DNA of 37,091 bases from Bacilli bacterium (GTDB lineage Bacteria > Bacillota_I > Bacilli_A > RF39 > UBA660): assembly GCA_017404385.1 (NCBI GenBank), contig JAFRCK010000042.1, positions 1 to 37,091 of the forward strand, in the 5' to 3' direction. The stretch's first letter is position 1; each line of letters opens with the position of its first letter. The translations under genes were made by a program, and so were the position numbers. Below the pieces are notes generated by a model that did no database searches, was not told where the DNA came from, and saw only the letters and a list, made by a program, of their open reading frames with translations. Of this stretch, positions 25,073 through 34,067 are shown piece after piece.

Positions 25073-27241
25073 ATGAGAATATTAAGGTCAATTAGTTTTT
25101 CATTAACAATTGTATTATATACATTAATACCCAAATTATATGCTATTTTTGAAATCCTTGCTACTAATAAGTTTTTTACAGAAAAAAATATAGCAAATAT
25201 TTCTAATAATATATATATTTTAGTAAGTGTAATTATGCTTTTTGCTTTTGGTATTAAATTAATCAGCACAATTGTAAATCCGGATTTGGTCGAAGATAAA
25301 AAGAAAGGAACAGGCAAAACATTTGTAAATGCTATTATAGCAGTTGTATTAATAACTTTGATTCCTTTTGGATTTACTAAATTGTATGAAGCACAAGGTA
25401 GTTTATTAGAAAGCCATTTTGTTGAAAAAGTAGTTTTTGGTATGGATCCTGAAGGTGGTAATGAACCTGGTCAAGTACTGGCAGGATATACATTTAGTGC
25501 TTTTTGCCATCCTGCATCAGATAAAGTTGTCTCAACAGAAATGGCATCTTCAGGAGAAAATCATTACAATAATGCCATTACTAAAGATATAAATGAAATA
25601 GAATATTTGGATGGTATTATTAATAATAAAATAGGTGATGAATGGGAAATGGAGTATAATATTATACTTTCCCCATTGGCAGGTGGATATGTAGTTTATG
25701 AACTTATATTAATGTGTATAGATATTGCTTTTAGATCAATAAAATTAGGCTTGTTACAACTCATTGCTCCTTTAGTGATATGTGCATTTATATTTTCTGG
25801 GCAGGATTTACTAGTCAGATGGATAAAAGAGGTTGTAAGTACTTTTGTTTTAGTTTTTATTAAGATTGCAGCATTAACATTTATGATATATGGATTATCT
25901 TTATTACCAAATTTTCTCACTCAGGATGATGTCAAAGATAAGTATGGATTAATTGGTGGAAGCAATTTGGCACAAGGATTTATAAGAGTAGTAATCTTAA
26001 TAGCTTTGCTTCAGTTAGTTAAGAAATTACCAGATATAATTAATAAAATTTTTGGAACAGATATTAAAATGTCAGGTGGTATTGGTGATAGATTAGGAGA
26101 AATGGCTGGAATAGGTAATCTTGCAAAAGGTGCATGGGATAAATTAAAAACTACAACAGGTAGAATTGCTGGTAAAGCAGGTAAAATTGCTGGAGCTGGA
26201 ATTGGAATGGCTGCTTTTCCATGGACTATTCCTTTTGCGGCAGGAGCAGGAGCTGGTTTATATGGTTGGAGAAGAGGTTTCCGAGGTGGTCAACCATGGA
26301 AAAATACAGTACCAGGAAGAAGACTAAGGACTTTTGGAGCAGGAGCCCAAGGAGTATGGAAAGGCTTGACTTCTGATGGAGGAATAATCAAAGGAATTAA
26401 AGAAGGAACTCAATCATATAGAGATTCTGATATTGCAGCTTTAAGAAGATCAACAAGAAATGATGAAATTATAAGTGATGTTAAAAATAGTTTTGGTATA
26501 GGTGAAGATGGAAGAATAACAGATGTTAGAAAATTAATACAAGCTAATAATAAACCAGGTGCAACAATTGAGGCTATAAAGAGAATTCAGACAGCAGCTG
26601 ATAATATTCAAGCTAGTATGGATAAACAACACATTCATGGAGATATAACAATTATGGTTCAAGATTTGGCAAAAGCTAGCAGAGATAAAGAAATAGCAGA
26701 TACGATAAAAGGAAAATATGATTCAATTAATAGTAAATTACAGAGTTATATAGATAGTGAAACTGATGCAGTTAAACAAGCAGAATTAAGAAAAATTCAG
26801 GGTGATTTTTTGAGAGGTGCTATGAAGGCAACAGATGTCACTAGCAAAGTGGGAACCCTTTTAGGAGCAGGAGCTGAAGGCAGCTTAAAAGCTGATTCTG
26901 ATAAGTTGTCACATTTACTAAAAACAACAAACGAAGATGGTAAAACATTTGAAAATGTATTTACGTTAAATGGCACTACACAAGGTATTTCAATTGGTAC
27001 TTTAGGTGATGAAGTAAATGCAATTAAAAATACTTTTGATGCTCGTAAAGCAGATGTTGATAGTGCTAAAGATAACTATAAACTTAACGATTATCAAAAG
27101 ACTGCAGTTGATAGAACTGTTAGTAGCATTGAAACAACTTCAAAAACTTATGCAGCTACCCAAGCAAATTATTATGTTGATGATACAACAGTAAATCAAA
27201 ATACACCAATTCCACCTAATCCAGGTGGACAAAATCCATAA
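25073..27241 (+). CDS. virB6: VirB6/TrbL-like polytopic T4SS channel protein
   Basis: VirB6/TrbL proteins form the inner-membrane channel of conjugation machines. The product is 722 residues. The N-terminal 330 residues hold about eight TM helices in the TrbL/VirB6 arrangement, including the paired segments around LLQLIAPLVICAFIFSGQ and FVLVFIKIAALTFMIYGL. Residues 48-105 repeat the TM-loop-TM hairpin of the pilin-like proteins. Residues 332-436 are Gly/Ala/Lys-rich (GRIAGKAGKIAGAGIG), and 437-722 form a soluble helical cytoplasmic domain with a Pro/Asn-rich end. AAGGAGG lies just before the ATG, 11 bp after the previous stop. Confidence 0.85.
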   Translation: MRILRSISFSLTIVLYTLIPKLYAIFEILATNKFFTEKNIANISNNIYILVSVIMLFAFGIKLISTIVNPDLVEDKKKGTGKTFVNAIIAVVLITLIPFGFTKLYEAQGSLLESHFVEKVVFGMDPEGGNEPGQVLAGYTFSAFCHPASDKVVSTEMASSGENHYNNAITKDINEIEYLDGIINNKIGDEWEMEYNIILSPLAGGYVVYELILMCIDIAFRSIKLGLLQLIAPLVICAFIFSGQDLLVRWIKEVVSTFVLVFIKIAALTFMIYGLSLLPNFLTQDDVKDKYGLIGGSNLAQGFIRVVILIALLQLVKKLPDIINKIFGTDIKMSGGIGDRLGEMAGIGNLAKGAWDKLKTTTGRIAGKAGKIAGAGIGMAAFPWTIPFAAGAGAGLYGWRRGFRGGQPWKNTVPGRRLRTFGAGAQGVWKGLTSDGGIIKGIKEGTQSYRDSDIAALRRSTRNDEIISDVKNSFGIGEDGRITDVRKLIQANNKPGATIEAIKRIQTAADNIQASMDKQHIHGDITIMVQDLAKASRDKEIADTIKGKYDSINSKLQSYIDSETDAVKQAELRKIQGDFLRGAMKATDVTSKVGTLLGAGAEGSLKADSDKLSHLLKTTNEDGKTFENVFTLNGTTQGISIGTLGDEVNAIKNTFDARKADVDSAKDNYKLNDYQKTAVDRTVSSIETTSKTYAATQANYYVDDTTVNQNTPIPPNPGGQNP

Positions 27242-27266
27242 TAAATAAAAAGGAGTGTGATATTAG

Positions 27267-27569
27267 ATGAATTTATATATAATACCTGCTAATTCAAATG
27301 CTGGTAAACTGATTTTTAATATGTTTACAAAATTTGATTTGATATTAGTTAGTTCAGGTACAATAATTACAATATTAGCTGTTACGATATTTCAACCAGG
27401 TAGTTTTCAAGCACTCATCTTCTGTTTATTACCATTGTTAATTGGTGCTGTGTTAGTAATACCTATACCACATTATCATAATGTATATATAGTATTAAAA
27501 GAATTAATAGAATTTTTCTATAAAAGAAGAAATTATAAATGGGAAGGATGGTGTGATAGAGATGAATAA
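27267..27569 (+). CDS. VirB3/PrgI-family small membrane protein
   Basis: The product is 100 residues with two TM helices (about 24-43 and 47-66) and a C-terminal amphipathic segment ending EFFYKRRNYKWEGW, a pattern typical of PrgI proteins of Gram-positive conjugative elements. These are VirB3-like partners of the VirB4 ATPase. AAAAAGGAG precedes the ATG. It overlaps the next gene by 8 nt (ATGAATAA), consistent with coupled translation of VirB3 and VirB4 components. Confidence 0.85.
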   Translation: MNLYIIPANSNAGKLIFNMFTKFDLILVSSGTIITILAVTIFQPGSFQALIFCLLPLLIGAVLVIPIPHYHNVYIVLKELIEFFYKRRNYKWEGWCDRDE

Positions 27570-28146
27570 CAATCAAAAACAGAATAATAATGTAACCATT
27601 AATGCAAACAAAGATAGTTCATTAACTGAAAACTGGATAACAGTTAAAGAAATAAATAATAATTTAATTTTTTTAGATAGTAAAGAGATGGTTACTGGTG
27701 TAAAAATACAACCTAAAAATATATTTATAATGGATCAAAATAGTCAAGCAATTATGATAGATACATTAAAAACATTTTACAACCAAGTAGATTTTGAATT
27801 TTGGCTTATAGTTGCTGATAGACCTGTTGATATAAGTGTTTATATTTCACAATTAGAAGTACATTTAGGAAATGTACAAAATCCTGCTATCAGGAAATTA
27901 ATTGCAAATGATATAGAAAAAGCAGATTTGTTTGTTCAAAATGATGTTGTTGATACAGAATATTTTATTTTATTTAAGGATAATAATTCTGAAATGATAA
28001 ATAAAAAAGTAAGAACAATGATTAATAACTTAGCATCATGTGGTTTAATAGCATCTCAGACTTCAAATGAAGATTTAAGAATGATATTAGATAATTTCTT
28101 AAATGGGGGAAAATCATTTACAAATAGGACGGTGACTGTAGAATGA
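27562..28146 (+). CDS. TraC-like VirB4 N-terminal-domain protein, stand-alone
   Basis: This 194-residue soluble protein has no Walker motifs. It resembles the TraC-like domain found at the N-terminus of VirB4-family ATPases, with ENWITVKEINNNLIFLDS, then MIDTLKTFYNQVDFEFWLIV and a C-terminal helix around LRMILDNFLNGG. The start is ATG 27562; an in-frame GTG at 27553 is also possible. It is overlapped on both sides, by 8 nt with PrgI and by 4 nt (ATGA) with VirB4, so all three are likely made in fixed ratio. It is probably a membrane-side adaptor of VirB4. Confidence 0.75.
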   Translation: MNNNQKQNNNVTINANKDSSLTENWITVKEINNNLIFLDSKEMVTGVKIQPKNIFIMDQNSQAIMIDTLKTFYNQVDFEFWLIVADRPVDISVYISQLEVHLGNVQNPAIRKLIANDIEKADLFVQNDVVDTEYFILFKDNNSEMINKKVRTMINNLASCGLIASQTSNEDLRMILDNFLNGGKSFTNRTVTVE

Positions 28147-29936
28147 GTTTAAGAAAAGAAGTTGCACCAAAAGGAATGACATTTTATGCAAATGAATTCT
28201 TTATAAGTGATAAATATGCCACTATTTTGACTGTAGTATCTTTCCCATCTGCTATATCCCCAGGCTATTTGGCTAGTTTAGTATCTAATGTATCAGGAAC
28301 TAAGATAGTTGCTAAACATATACCTATAGCATTTTCAGTTTTATCTAAAATGTTAAATAAGCAATTAGCTGATATTCAAGATAGATATCAAAGAGAAAGA
28401 GATGTAATTGTACAAGAAAGATTAAGACAAGATTATGATTCTTTAAATGATTTCGTTACCGCAATAACAACTAATCAATCTAGAGTATTTGATTTTCAAT
28501 TACATATAATGCTAACTGCAGATACTAAAGAACAATTAGAACAAAGAAAACTACAATTAAAAAATGTATTAGAGGGTATGGAATTAAGGGCTATTCCATT
28601 AAGATTTGAACAAGAGAAAGTTCTTAAAACTATAGTCCCAATATTTGAAAAGCAAGATATTGAAGATAGAATTGGTACTCCAATTCCATCTCCTACGCTT
28701 GCTGCAATGTATCCGTTTGTATTTGATAGTATAAAAGATCCAGGGTTAGCTTGTTTACTTGGTGTGGATTTCTCAGGGGGAATAATTTTATTTAATCAAT
28801 TTTTATATCAAGTTAAAAAGGAACATAATAGAAATAATGCTAATATGATTATATTAGGTACTTCAGGATCAGGTAAATCTACAGCTGCTAAATTAATGCT
28901 TAGAACACATATTAGAAATCAATATAAGATAGTTGCAATCGATCCTGAAGGTGAATATCAAGATATGGTTAGGGCATATGGCGGAGATTTTATTAACTTA
29001 GGTTTAGGTGGAGAATATGGTATGATTAATCCACTTGAAATCCTAGTAGATATTGATGAAACTGAAGCTGGAAGCAATGGCTTAGGCTATGCAATAATGA
29101 CTAATACGTTACAAACATTAAAAGCGTTTATGAAGTACTATGATCCTTCAATTGAAGAAGATGTACTTACTTTATTTAATGAAGTAGTTGTTGAAACATA
29201 TCAAAGATTTAATATTAATGTTAACACTGATTTTAGAGCATTAAAATCAGAAGATTATCCAACATTTAGTGATGTATATAAAACTATAAGAGGAAGAATT
29301 TTATCTTATGGTGAAGCAACGCATGAAAGAGATATAATGGAAAGACTTGAATTAAAAGTAAGACCATTAACATTTGGTGGTTTAGAACATTACTTTGATG
29401 GACATACTACTATTAAACCAAAATCAAATATTATAGTATTTAACATAAGAGAATTAATGAATGCAGAAACAAATATTAAAAATGCATTATTCTTTAATAT
29501 TTTAAAACATGCATGGAGTTTATGTTTGGATCCTAAAGTTAATTCAGTATTAATGGTTGATGAAGCACATATGCTTCTAGGTAATAATAATACATTAGGT
29601 GCTGATTTCCTTGCAAACGTACAAAGAAGAGCAAGAAAATATAACACAGGAGCAATTATTATTACACAAGAACCAAGTGATTTCTCAGCGCAAGCTGTTA
29701 TACAACAGGGTAAAGCTATATTTGATAACTCTTCATATTACTTAATAATGAATTTAAAGAAACAAGCTGTTGAAGATTTAAGTAAATTGATAGATTTAAA
29801 TGAGAGTGAACAAGAAAGTATTAAGAGATATAATCAAGGTGACGCACTATTTGTATGTGGAAATAAGAGATTACAAATAAATGTTATAGTTACAGAATCT
29901 GAATTAGATTCTTTTGGAACAAAGGGCGGATTATAA
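28143..29936 (+). CDS. virB4: VirB4-family T4SS ATPase
   Basis: VirB4 powers assembly and substrate transfer in type IV secretion systems. The product is 597 residues. The N-terminal part includes a coiled arm (SVLSKMLNKQLADIQDRYQRERD). The RecA-like ATPase has Walker A GTSGSGKS (239-246), the IDPEGEY motif and Walker B SVLMVDEAHML (D473, E474), plus RRARKYNTGAIIITQEP. All catalytic motifs are intact. It begins by a 4-nt overlap with the TraC-like gene. A terminator follows 7 bp after its stop, ending the operon that started at 22857. Confidence 0.96.
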   Translation: MSLRKEVAPKGMTFYANEFFISDKYATILTVVSFPSAISPGYLASLVSNVSGTKIVAKHIPIAFSVLSKMLNKQLADIQDRYQRERDVIVQERLRQDYDSLNDFVTAITTNQSRVFDFQLHIMLTADTKEQLEQRKLQLKNVLEGMELRAIPLRFEQEKVLKTIVPIFEKQDIEDRIGTPIPSPTLAAMYPFVFDSIKDPGLACLLGVDFSGGIILFNQFLYQVKKEHNRNNANMIILGTSGSGKSTAAKLMLRTHIRNQYKIVAIDPEGEYQDMVRAYGGDFINLGLGGEYGMINPLEILVDIDETEAGSNGLGYAIMTNTLQTLKAFMKYYDPSIEEDVLTLFNEVVVETYQRFNINVNTDFRALKSEDYPTFSDVYKTIRGRILSYGEATHERDIMERLELKVRPLTFGGLEHYFDGHTTIKPKSNIIVFNIRELMNAETNIKNALFFNILKHAWSLCLDPKVNSVLMVDEAHMLLGNNNTLGADFLANVQRRARKYNTGAIIITQEPSDFSAQAVIQQGKAIFDNSSYYLIMNLKKQAVEDLSKLIDLNESEQESIKRYNQGDALFVCGNKRLQINVIVTESELDSFGTKGGL

Positions 29937-29942
29937 AAATAT

Positions 29943-29972
29943 AAAAAGGTATTTAAATAATACCTTTTTTTT
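29943..29972 (+). terminator. Rho-independent terminator after virB4
   Basis: AAAAAGGTATT pairs with AATACCTTTTT around TAAAT and is followed by a long T-run. The stem core GGTATTTAAA recurs in the terminator at 33998-34026. Confidence 0.9.
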
Positions 29973-29980
29973 GTTATAAT
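29972..29980 (+). promoter_or_regulatory. Extended -10 promoter of the T4SS wall hydrolase
   Basis: TG-T-TATAAT starts at the last base of the virB4 terminator T-run. The hydrolase start codon is 38 bp downstream. No -35 is visible. Confidence 0.65.
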
Positions 29981-30018
29981 AATTATGAATAAATTATAAG
30001 ACGTTTGGTGGTGATAGT

Positions 30019-33000
30019 GTGAATAATAGGGATGAAGAATTTGAATTGTTATCAGGTGATGGTATTGATGAAATATCAAATACTTTTAATGAACCAAACT
30101 ATGGGAACTATGACTATAATGAAACACTATCCTCTGTTCCAGGAAATAACATTACTGAACAAAATAATGTTAAGTCATCAATAAATATTTCAAATAACAA
30201 TGCTCCAATAATTAATAATAAGAATCCCTCTCTAATAGGGAAAAGAATTAGTAATAAAAAAAATTTAAAAAGTAATAAGTATTCTCCTGGGAAGTTAAAA
30301 AATAATATAAAAAATAATTTAGGCAAGACATCAAAACTAGCTGGTAAAACAATGAAAGGTGCAGGTAAAGCTGCTAAAATAGCAGGGAAAGGCACTCAAA
30401 TAGCAGGAAAGGGAATTAAGGCTGGATCTAATGCTTTAGGAACCGCTATGAGTGCTATTCCTGTTGTTGGTGGTGCTCTCGGAGCTGGAACAAAAGTAAT
30501 TGGAAATGCTGTAGGCTCAGGCGTAGATGCTGCAGGAAAAGGTGTTGAAAAAGCTGGAGAAAAGTTAGATAATGCTGGAAGTAAATTAAAAGAAAAGGGA
30601 AATGCATTACAAGATAAAAGCAGATTAAAAAGAAGAGATAACGAATCTAAAAATCCTATCAATATAGTTAAAAATACTTTTAAAACTATTGGAAAAATAT
30701 TAAAGAAAATATTAGTATCTAAAATTCTAATACCTTTACTACTAATTCTTGTTGTTTTTTCAGTTCTTATTGATGTCATTTACGAAGCATTTGAAGTTGT
30801 AGATACAGCATTTGATGCAGTAGCAAATGCTCAAGAAAAAATGGATAACTTTGTAAATGGTCTTGGTTTTCAAAATAGTGAAGATGCTTTTTTTGATGAG
30901 CTAGAAACCCTTCAAAAAGAATATGAAGAGGAATTAAATGTTCCGCTATTATTGGCTACTATATTCTATGATGATATTCAAAATAATATGGATCCATCTG
31001 ATGTTGATGCAGATGTAGTTACTGATACTGAATCTATGGTTTCTTTCAGTACTGCATTTTCATTTGTAACTTCTTATGTTAAAGAAGAACTTGAAGAAAG
31101 TAATGTTACTGTCGGGAAAGATGGTTTAAAATACTCAAGTAATAAGATATATAGGCTAAGAATGCTTGCTAAAAATATGACTTCTAAAACTGGTACTAAA
31201 CCTTATGGTTTGTTAGAATATGGTAAAAAAGTGGCAAAAAGAGTTGGGAAAGCATTTTTAAAAATAATTGATTTAACAAATATATTAGAAATAATTACAA
31301 TTCCATTCAATTTTACAGAATCAGTGGCAGAAATGCTATCAGGTTCAGAGGTATTTGAAACCACAGATTTTGGTAGATTTGTTGGAGATAATATTTTTAC
31401 TGATATATATAATTTATTTAAAACAATTTTTAATTCAGTATTTGATATTAAGAGCGTGGGCTTATCTGGTGTAGAAGTATATGTTGGTAAATACGATGAA
31501 GAAGCATATTTTAAATATTTAAAAGAAGAATATATACCTAGAATGCCTGAGTTTAAAAAGTATCTAAACACAGAAGATAATACTATTAAAGAAAAAGAAA
31601 TAGATCGTATTATCGCTGGTATCAAAGATATATATGAAGATTATAAGTATTATTTTGAACAAGAACCACAAAATGCAGAAGTATACTATGAAGATGGTGT
31701 AGGTGGAATAGATAATGTACTTGTTAGAGAATTAAGAAAACCTGTGGATGGTAATTTTACTGGTTTTAATGGAAGAGATGCTTATGGAGTATATAATGGT
31801 AGAATGCAAAACGGTGTTTTTATAACACATGCTAATTCTGGAATAAATGTTGGGGATCCAGTTTATTCTGTTGCAAAAGGTAAAATAGTCGGAATAGGAC
31901 GAAAAACTGGTGAAATAGAAGGTAGTTCACTTGGAGAGCAAACACTTGGTAGCTTTACAAAGTATAATCTTACAGACCATGAATTAAAAGGACTAGCACT
32001 TTTGTGCCAACATGAACAAGGTAGCATAGAGGGTTCTAAAGCTGAAGCATCCTTAATTGCAAATAAATATGAGTATTCAAAGTCTACAAAGTCATTACAT
32101 GAGTATGTTAAAACTAATACTTGGTGGAGAAGCGGTAGTATTTATTTGAGTGATGAAAATCCACAACCAAACCAAGAAATATTAGAAGCAGTACGAGATG
32201 TTTTAGTAAATGGAAATAGAACGCTTCCTAAATATATAACAGAACATGATTCATTGACAAGTGGAGAAATATTATGGATAGAAAATAATGGTACTCGATA
32301 TAGTGATGCAGCATCTATTAAAAATAGAAGTTTATATATAAAGGATGTTACAAAGATAAAAACGACTCATCATGATAGTAGTGAATATTATGTATTTTAT
32401 TCATTCCCAAACTCATCTTCAGATCCTTTTGGCTATTATCCAAGTATCTATAATAAAATGAAAGATGATAATTCTTCTTCATCAACAACAACAAATAAAT
32501 CTAATTGGGTAAAAATAGAACATACTGTTGCGGTTGAAGGAGCAACATATAATTTTACAACAATATATAATGGATTAGGAACAATATCTGAAGGTTTAAA
32601 AGTTGGTGATTATGTTGAAAAGGGAACTGTTATAGGAACAGTAGGCATAGTTGATTACTTAGACAATACTGTTACAAGTGAATCATTAATGGATAAGATA
32701 TGGTGGGCATTATTAGATGCAGGACTTTCTAAAGAATCAGCAGCAGGTGTTTTGGCAAATGCTTCATATGAAAGTGGAGGCAAACAAATTAGAGCTACTG
32801 CAAATTCAATAGAATCAGGACATACATTAGATGAAGTATTACATAGCCAAGAAAGATATGGAAAAACTTGGGGATTAGGAATACTTGGATGGTCAATTGT
32901 TGGTTGGAAACAAGGATTAGTAGATTATGCTAAATATAAAGGTGTAGAATGGAATAATGAAGATATGCAGGTTGAATTCTTAGTTAAGACAATTTTTGCC

Positions 33001-33993
33001 ACTGCCGCGCCAAATGATACAAGTGTTCCAACATATGATAGAAAGTATTATTATGATGGACATGTGGTAAATGGAGTAACTTATACTATGAAAAAATTTA
33101 TGGAGGCAACTACTCCTGAAGAAGCAGGTAAAATATTCTATTACGTCTATGAAAATTCTGGTACAGATACTAGTACTGAAAGAGGTAATTTAGCTAGGAC
33201 AATATATAATCAATATAAAGATAAAACAAGAACAAGTTCTTATACTGAAGCAAGTTTATATTTTGAATTTAGGGGTGAAAATTATAATCCAATTAATCCT
33301 ACAAATCTATTTATACCTATTACAAATAATTTATTAAGTGGCGATTATATTTGGCCAGCAGAATCTACAACAGTTTCTGATATTTTTGGTAATAGATATG
33401 AGGAAATGCAAGCGCATAGGTCATCTTATGGAGAAGGTGGAACTGTAATTCATAAAGCGTTAGATATTAGTAATGCCAGTGGGCAACCTTATTATGCAAT
33501 TTGTGATGGAATAATTGAAAGAGTAAATGATTCGGCTTATCATATTACAGAATTAAACTGTGGAAAAAATACAAAAGGAGAAGAAGTGCATATTATTTAT
33601 GAACATGGTGACGCTGCAAATGGTCTAAAAAAAGGTCAAAGTGTAAAAACTGGAACATTGCTTGGTACATCTAATGGCTGGGGAATATCTAAAGGTCCAA
33701 ATTCTTATAATGCACATTTACACTTTGAAGTATATACTTTAGATAGTAATGGTAAGAAAGTTTATAATAATCCATTAATGTATTTATATGGAATGACATA
33801 CGATGGAAAAGATGATGGAAAAATGACTTGTAATATAAGACATCAAAATGGATCTAACATTTCATATATTACTGCTTCTAATTACGCAAGCAACGGTCTT
33901 AATAAAGAGGCGGTAAACTTTATGTATAAATATTCCACTGGTGCATATGATCAAAGTGACATATATAATCAAAAAGGAAATTTCTATAATTAA
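30019..33993 (+). CDS. Membrane-anchored multidomain cell-wall hydrolase of the T4SS
   Basis: This 1324-residue protein starts at GTG after GGTGGTGAT. Residues 1-230 are cytoplasmic, with a Gly/Ala/Lys-rich amphipathic repeat (103-195). One TM helix (about 232-255) leads to a large outer region. Residues 575-640 plus 828-880 form an M23/LytM-like beta fold whose metal ligands are missing (HANSG replaces HxxxD, and no HxH). Inserted into it, residues about 650-825 resemble SleB-type hydrolases (LTDHELKGLALLCQHEQGS). Residues 889-1070 look like a phage-tail-lysozyme domain (KESAAGVLANASYESGGK). Residues 1110-1259 are an intact M23 endopeptidase with H1145xxxD1149 and H1233xH1235. It would open the wall for the secretion channel. 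It is a monocistron between virB4 and virD4. Confidence 0.85.
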   Translation: MNNRDEEFELLSGDGIDEISNTFNEPNYGNYDYNETLSSVPGNNITEQNNVKSSINISNNNAPIINNKNPSLIGKRISNKKNLKSNKYSPGKLKNNIKNNLGKTSKLAGKTMKGAGKAAKIAGKGTQIAGKGIKAGSNALGTAMSAIPVVGGALGAGTKVIGNAVGSGVDAAGKGVEKAGEKLDNAGSKLKEKGNALQDKSRLKRRDNESKNPINIVKNTFKTIGKILKKILVSKILIPLLLILVVFSVLIDVIYEAFEVVDTAFDAVANAQEKMDNFVNGLGFQNSEDAFFDELETLQKEYEEELNVPLLLATIFYDDIQNNMDPSDVDADVVTDTESMVSFSTAFSFVTSYVKEELEESNVTVGKDGLKYSSNKIYRLRMLAKNMTSKTGTKPYGLLEYGKKVAKRVGKAFLKIIDLTNILEIITIPFNFTESVAEMLSGSEVFETTDFGRFVGDNIFTDIYNLFKTIFNSVFDIKSVGLSGVEVYVGKYDEEAYFKYLKEEYIPRMPEFKKYLNTEDNTIKEKEIDRIIAGIKDIYEDYKYYFEQEPQNAEVYYEDGVGGIDNVLVRELRKPVDGNFTGFNGRDAYGVYNGRMQNGVFITHANSGINVGDPVYSVAKGKIVGIGRKTGEIEGSSLGEQTLGSFTKYNLTDHELKGLALLCQHEQGSIEGSKAEASLIANKYEYSKSTKSLHEYVKTNTWWRSGSIYLSDENPQPNQEILEAVRDVLVNGNRTLPKYITEHDSLTSGEILWIENNGTRYSDAASIKNRSLYIKDVTKIKTTHHDSSEYYVFYSFPNSSSDPFGYYPSIYNKMKDDNSSSSTTTNKSNWVKIEHTVAVEGATYNFTTIYNGLGTISEGLKVGDYVEKGTVIGTVGIVDYLDNTVTSESLMDKIWWALLDAGLSKESAAGVLANASYESGGKQIRATANSIESGHTLDEVLHSQERYGKTWGLGILGWSIVGWKQGLVDYAKYKGVEWNNEDMQVEFLVKTIFATAAPNDTSVPTYDRKYYYDGHVVNGVTYTMKKFMEATTPEEAGKIFYYVYENSGTDTSTERGNLARTIYNQYKDKTRTSSYTEASLYFEFRGENYNPINPTNLFIPITNNLLSGDYIWPAESTTVSDIFGNRYEEMQAHRSSYGEGGTVIHKALDISNASGQPYYAICDGIIERVNDSAYHITELNCGKNTKGEEVHIIYEHGDAANGLKKGQSVKTGTLLGTSNGWGISKGPNSYNAHLHFEVYTLDSNGKKVYNNPLMYLYGMTYDGKDDGKMTCNIRHQNGSNISYITASNYASNGLNKEAVNFMYKYSTGAYDQSDIYNQKGNFYN

Positions 33994-33997
33994 ATAA

Positions 33998-34026
33998 AAT
34001 AGGTATTTAAAAATACCTATTTTTTT
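33998..34026 (+). terminator. Rho-independent terminator after the wall hydrolase gene
   Basis: AATAGGTATTT pairs with AAATACCTATT and is followed by a T-run. It closely resembles the terminator on the other side of the same gene (29943-29972). Confidence 0.88.
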
Positions 34027-34034
34027 GTTATAAT
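34026..34034 (+). promoter_or_regulatory. Extended -10 promoter of virD4
   Basis: TG-T-TATAAT follows the terminator T-run directly, as at 29972-29980. A transcript starting near 34041 would reach the GGAG ribosome binding site at 34055-34058, which supports a TTG start at 34068. Confidence 0.65.
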
Positions 34035-34067
34035 TAATCTAGTTTAAATCTAATGGAGATGATTTAT

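Noticed and set aside
28143..28146. Possible mycoplasma-type code (UGA as Trp)
   Set aside because: TGA ends the TraC-like gene in a normal ATGA overlap. No conserved gene needs TGA readthrough, and all conserved Trp seen are TGG.
30114..31625. Long reverse-strand open frames opposite the wall hydrolase gene
   Set aside because: They lie antisense to a gene with clear domains, have no ribosome binding sites of note, and look like by-products of its Gly/Ala/Lys-rich codons.
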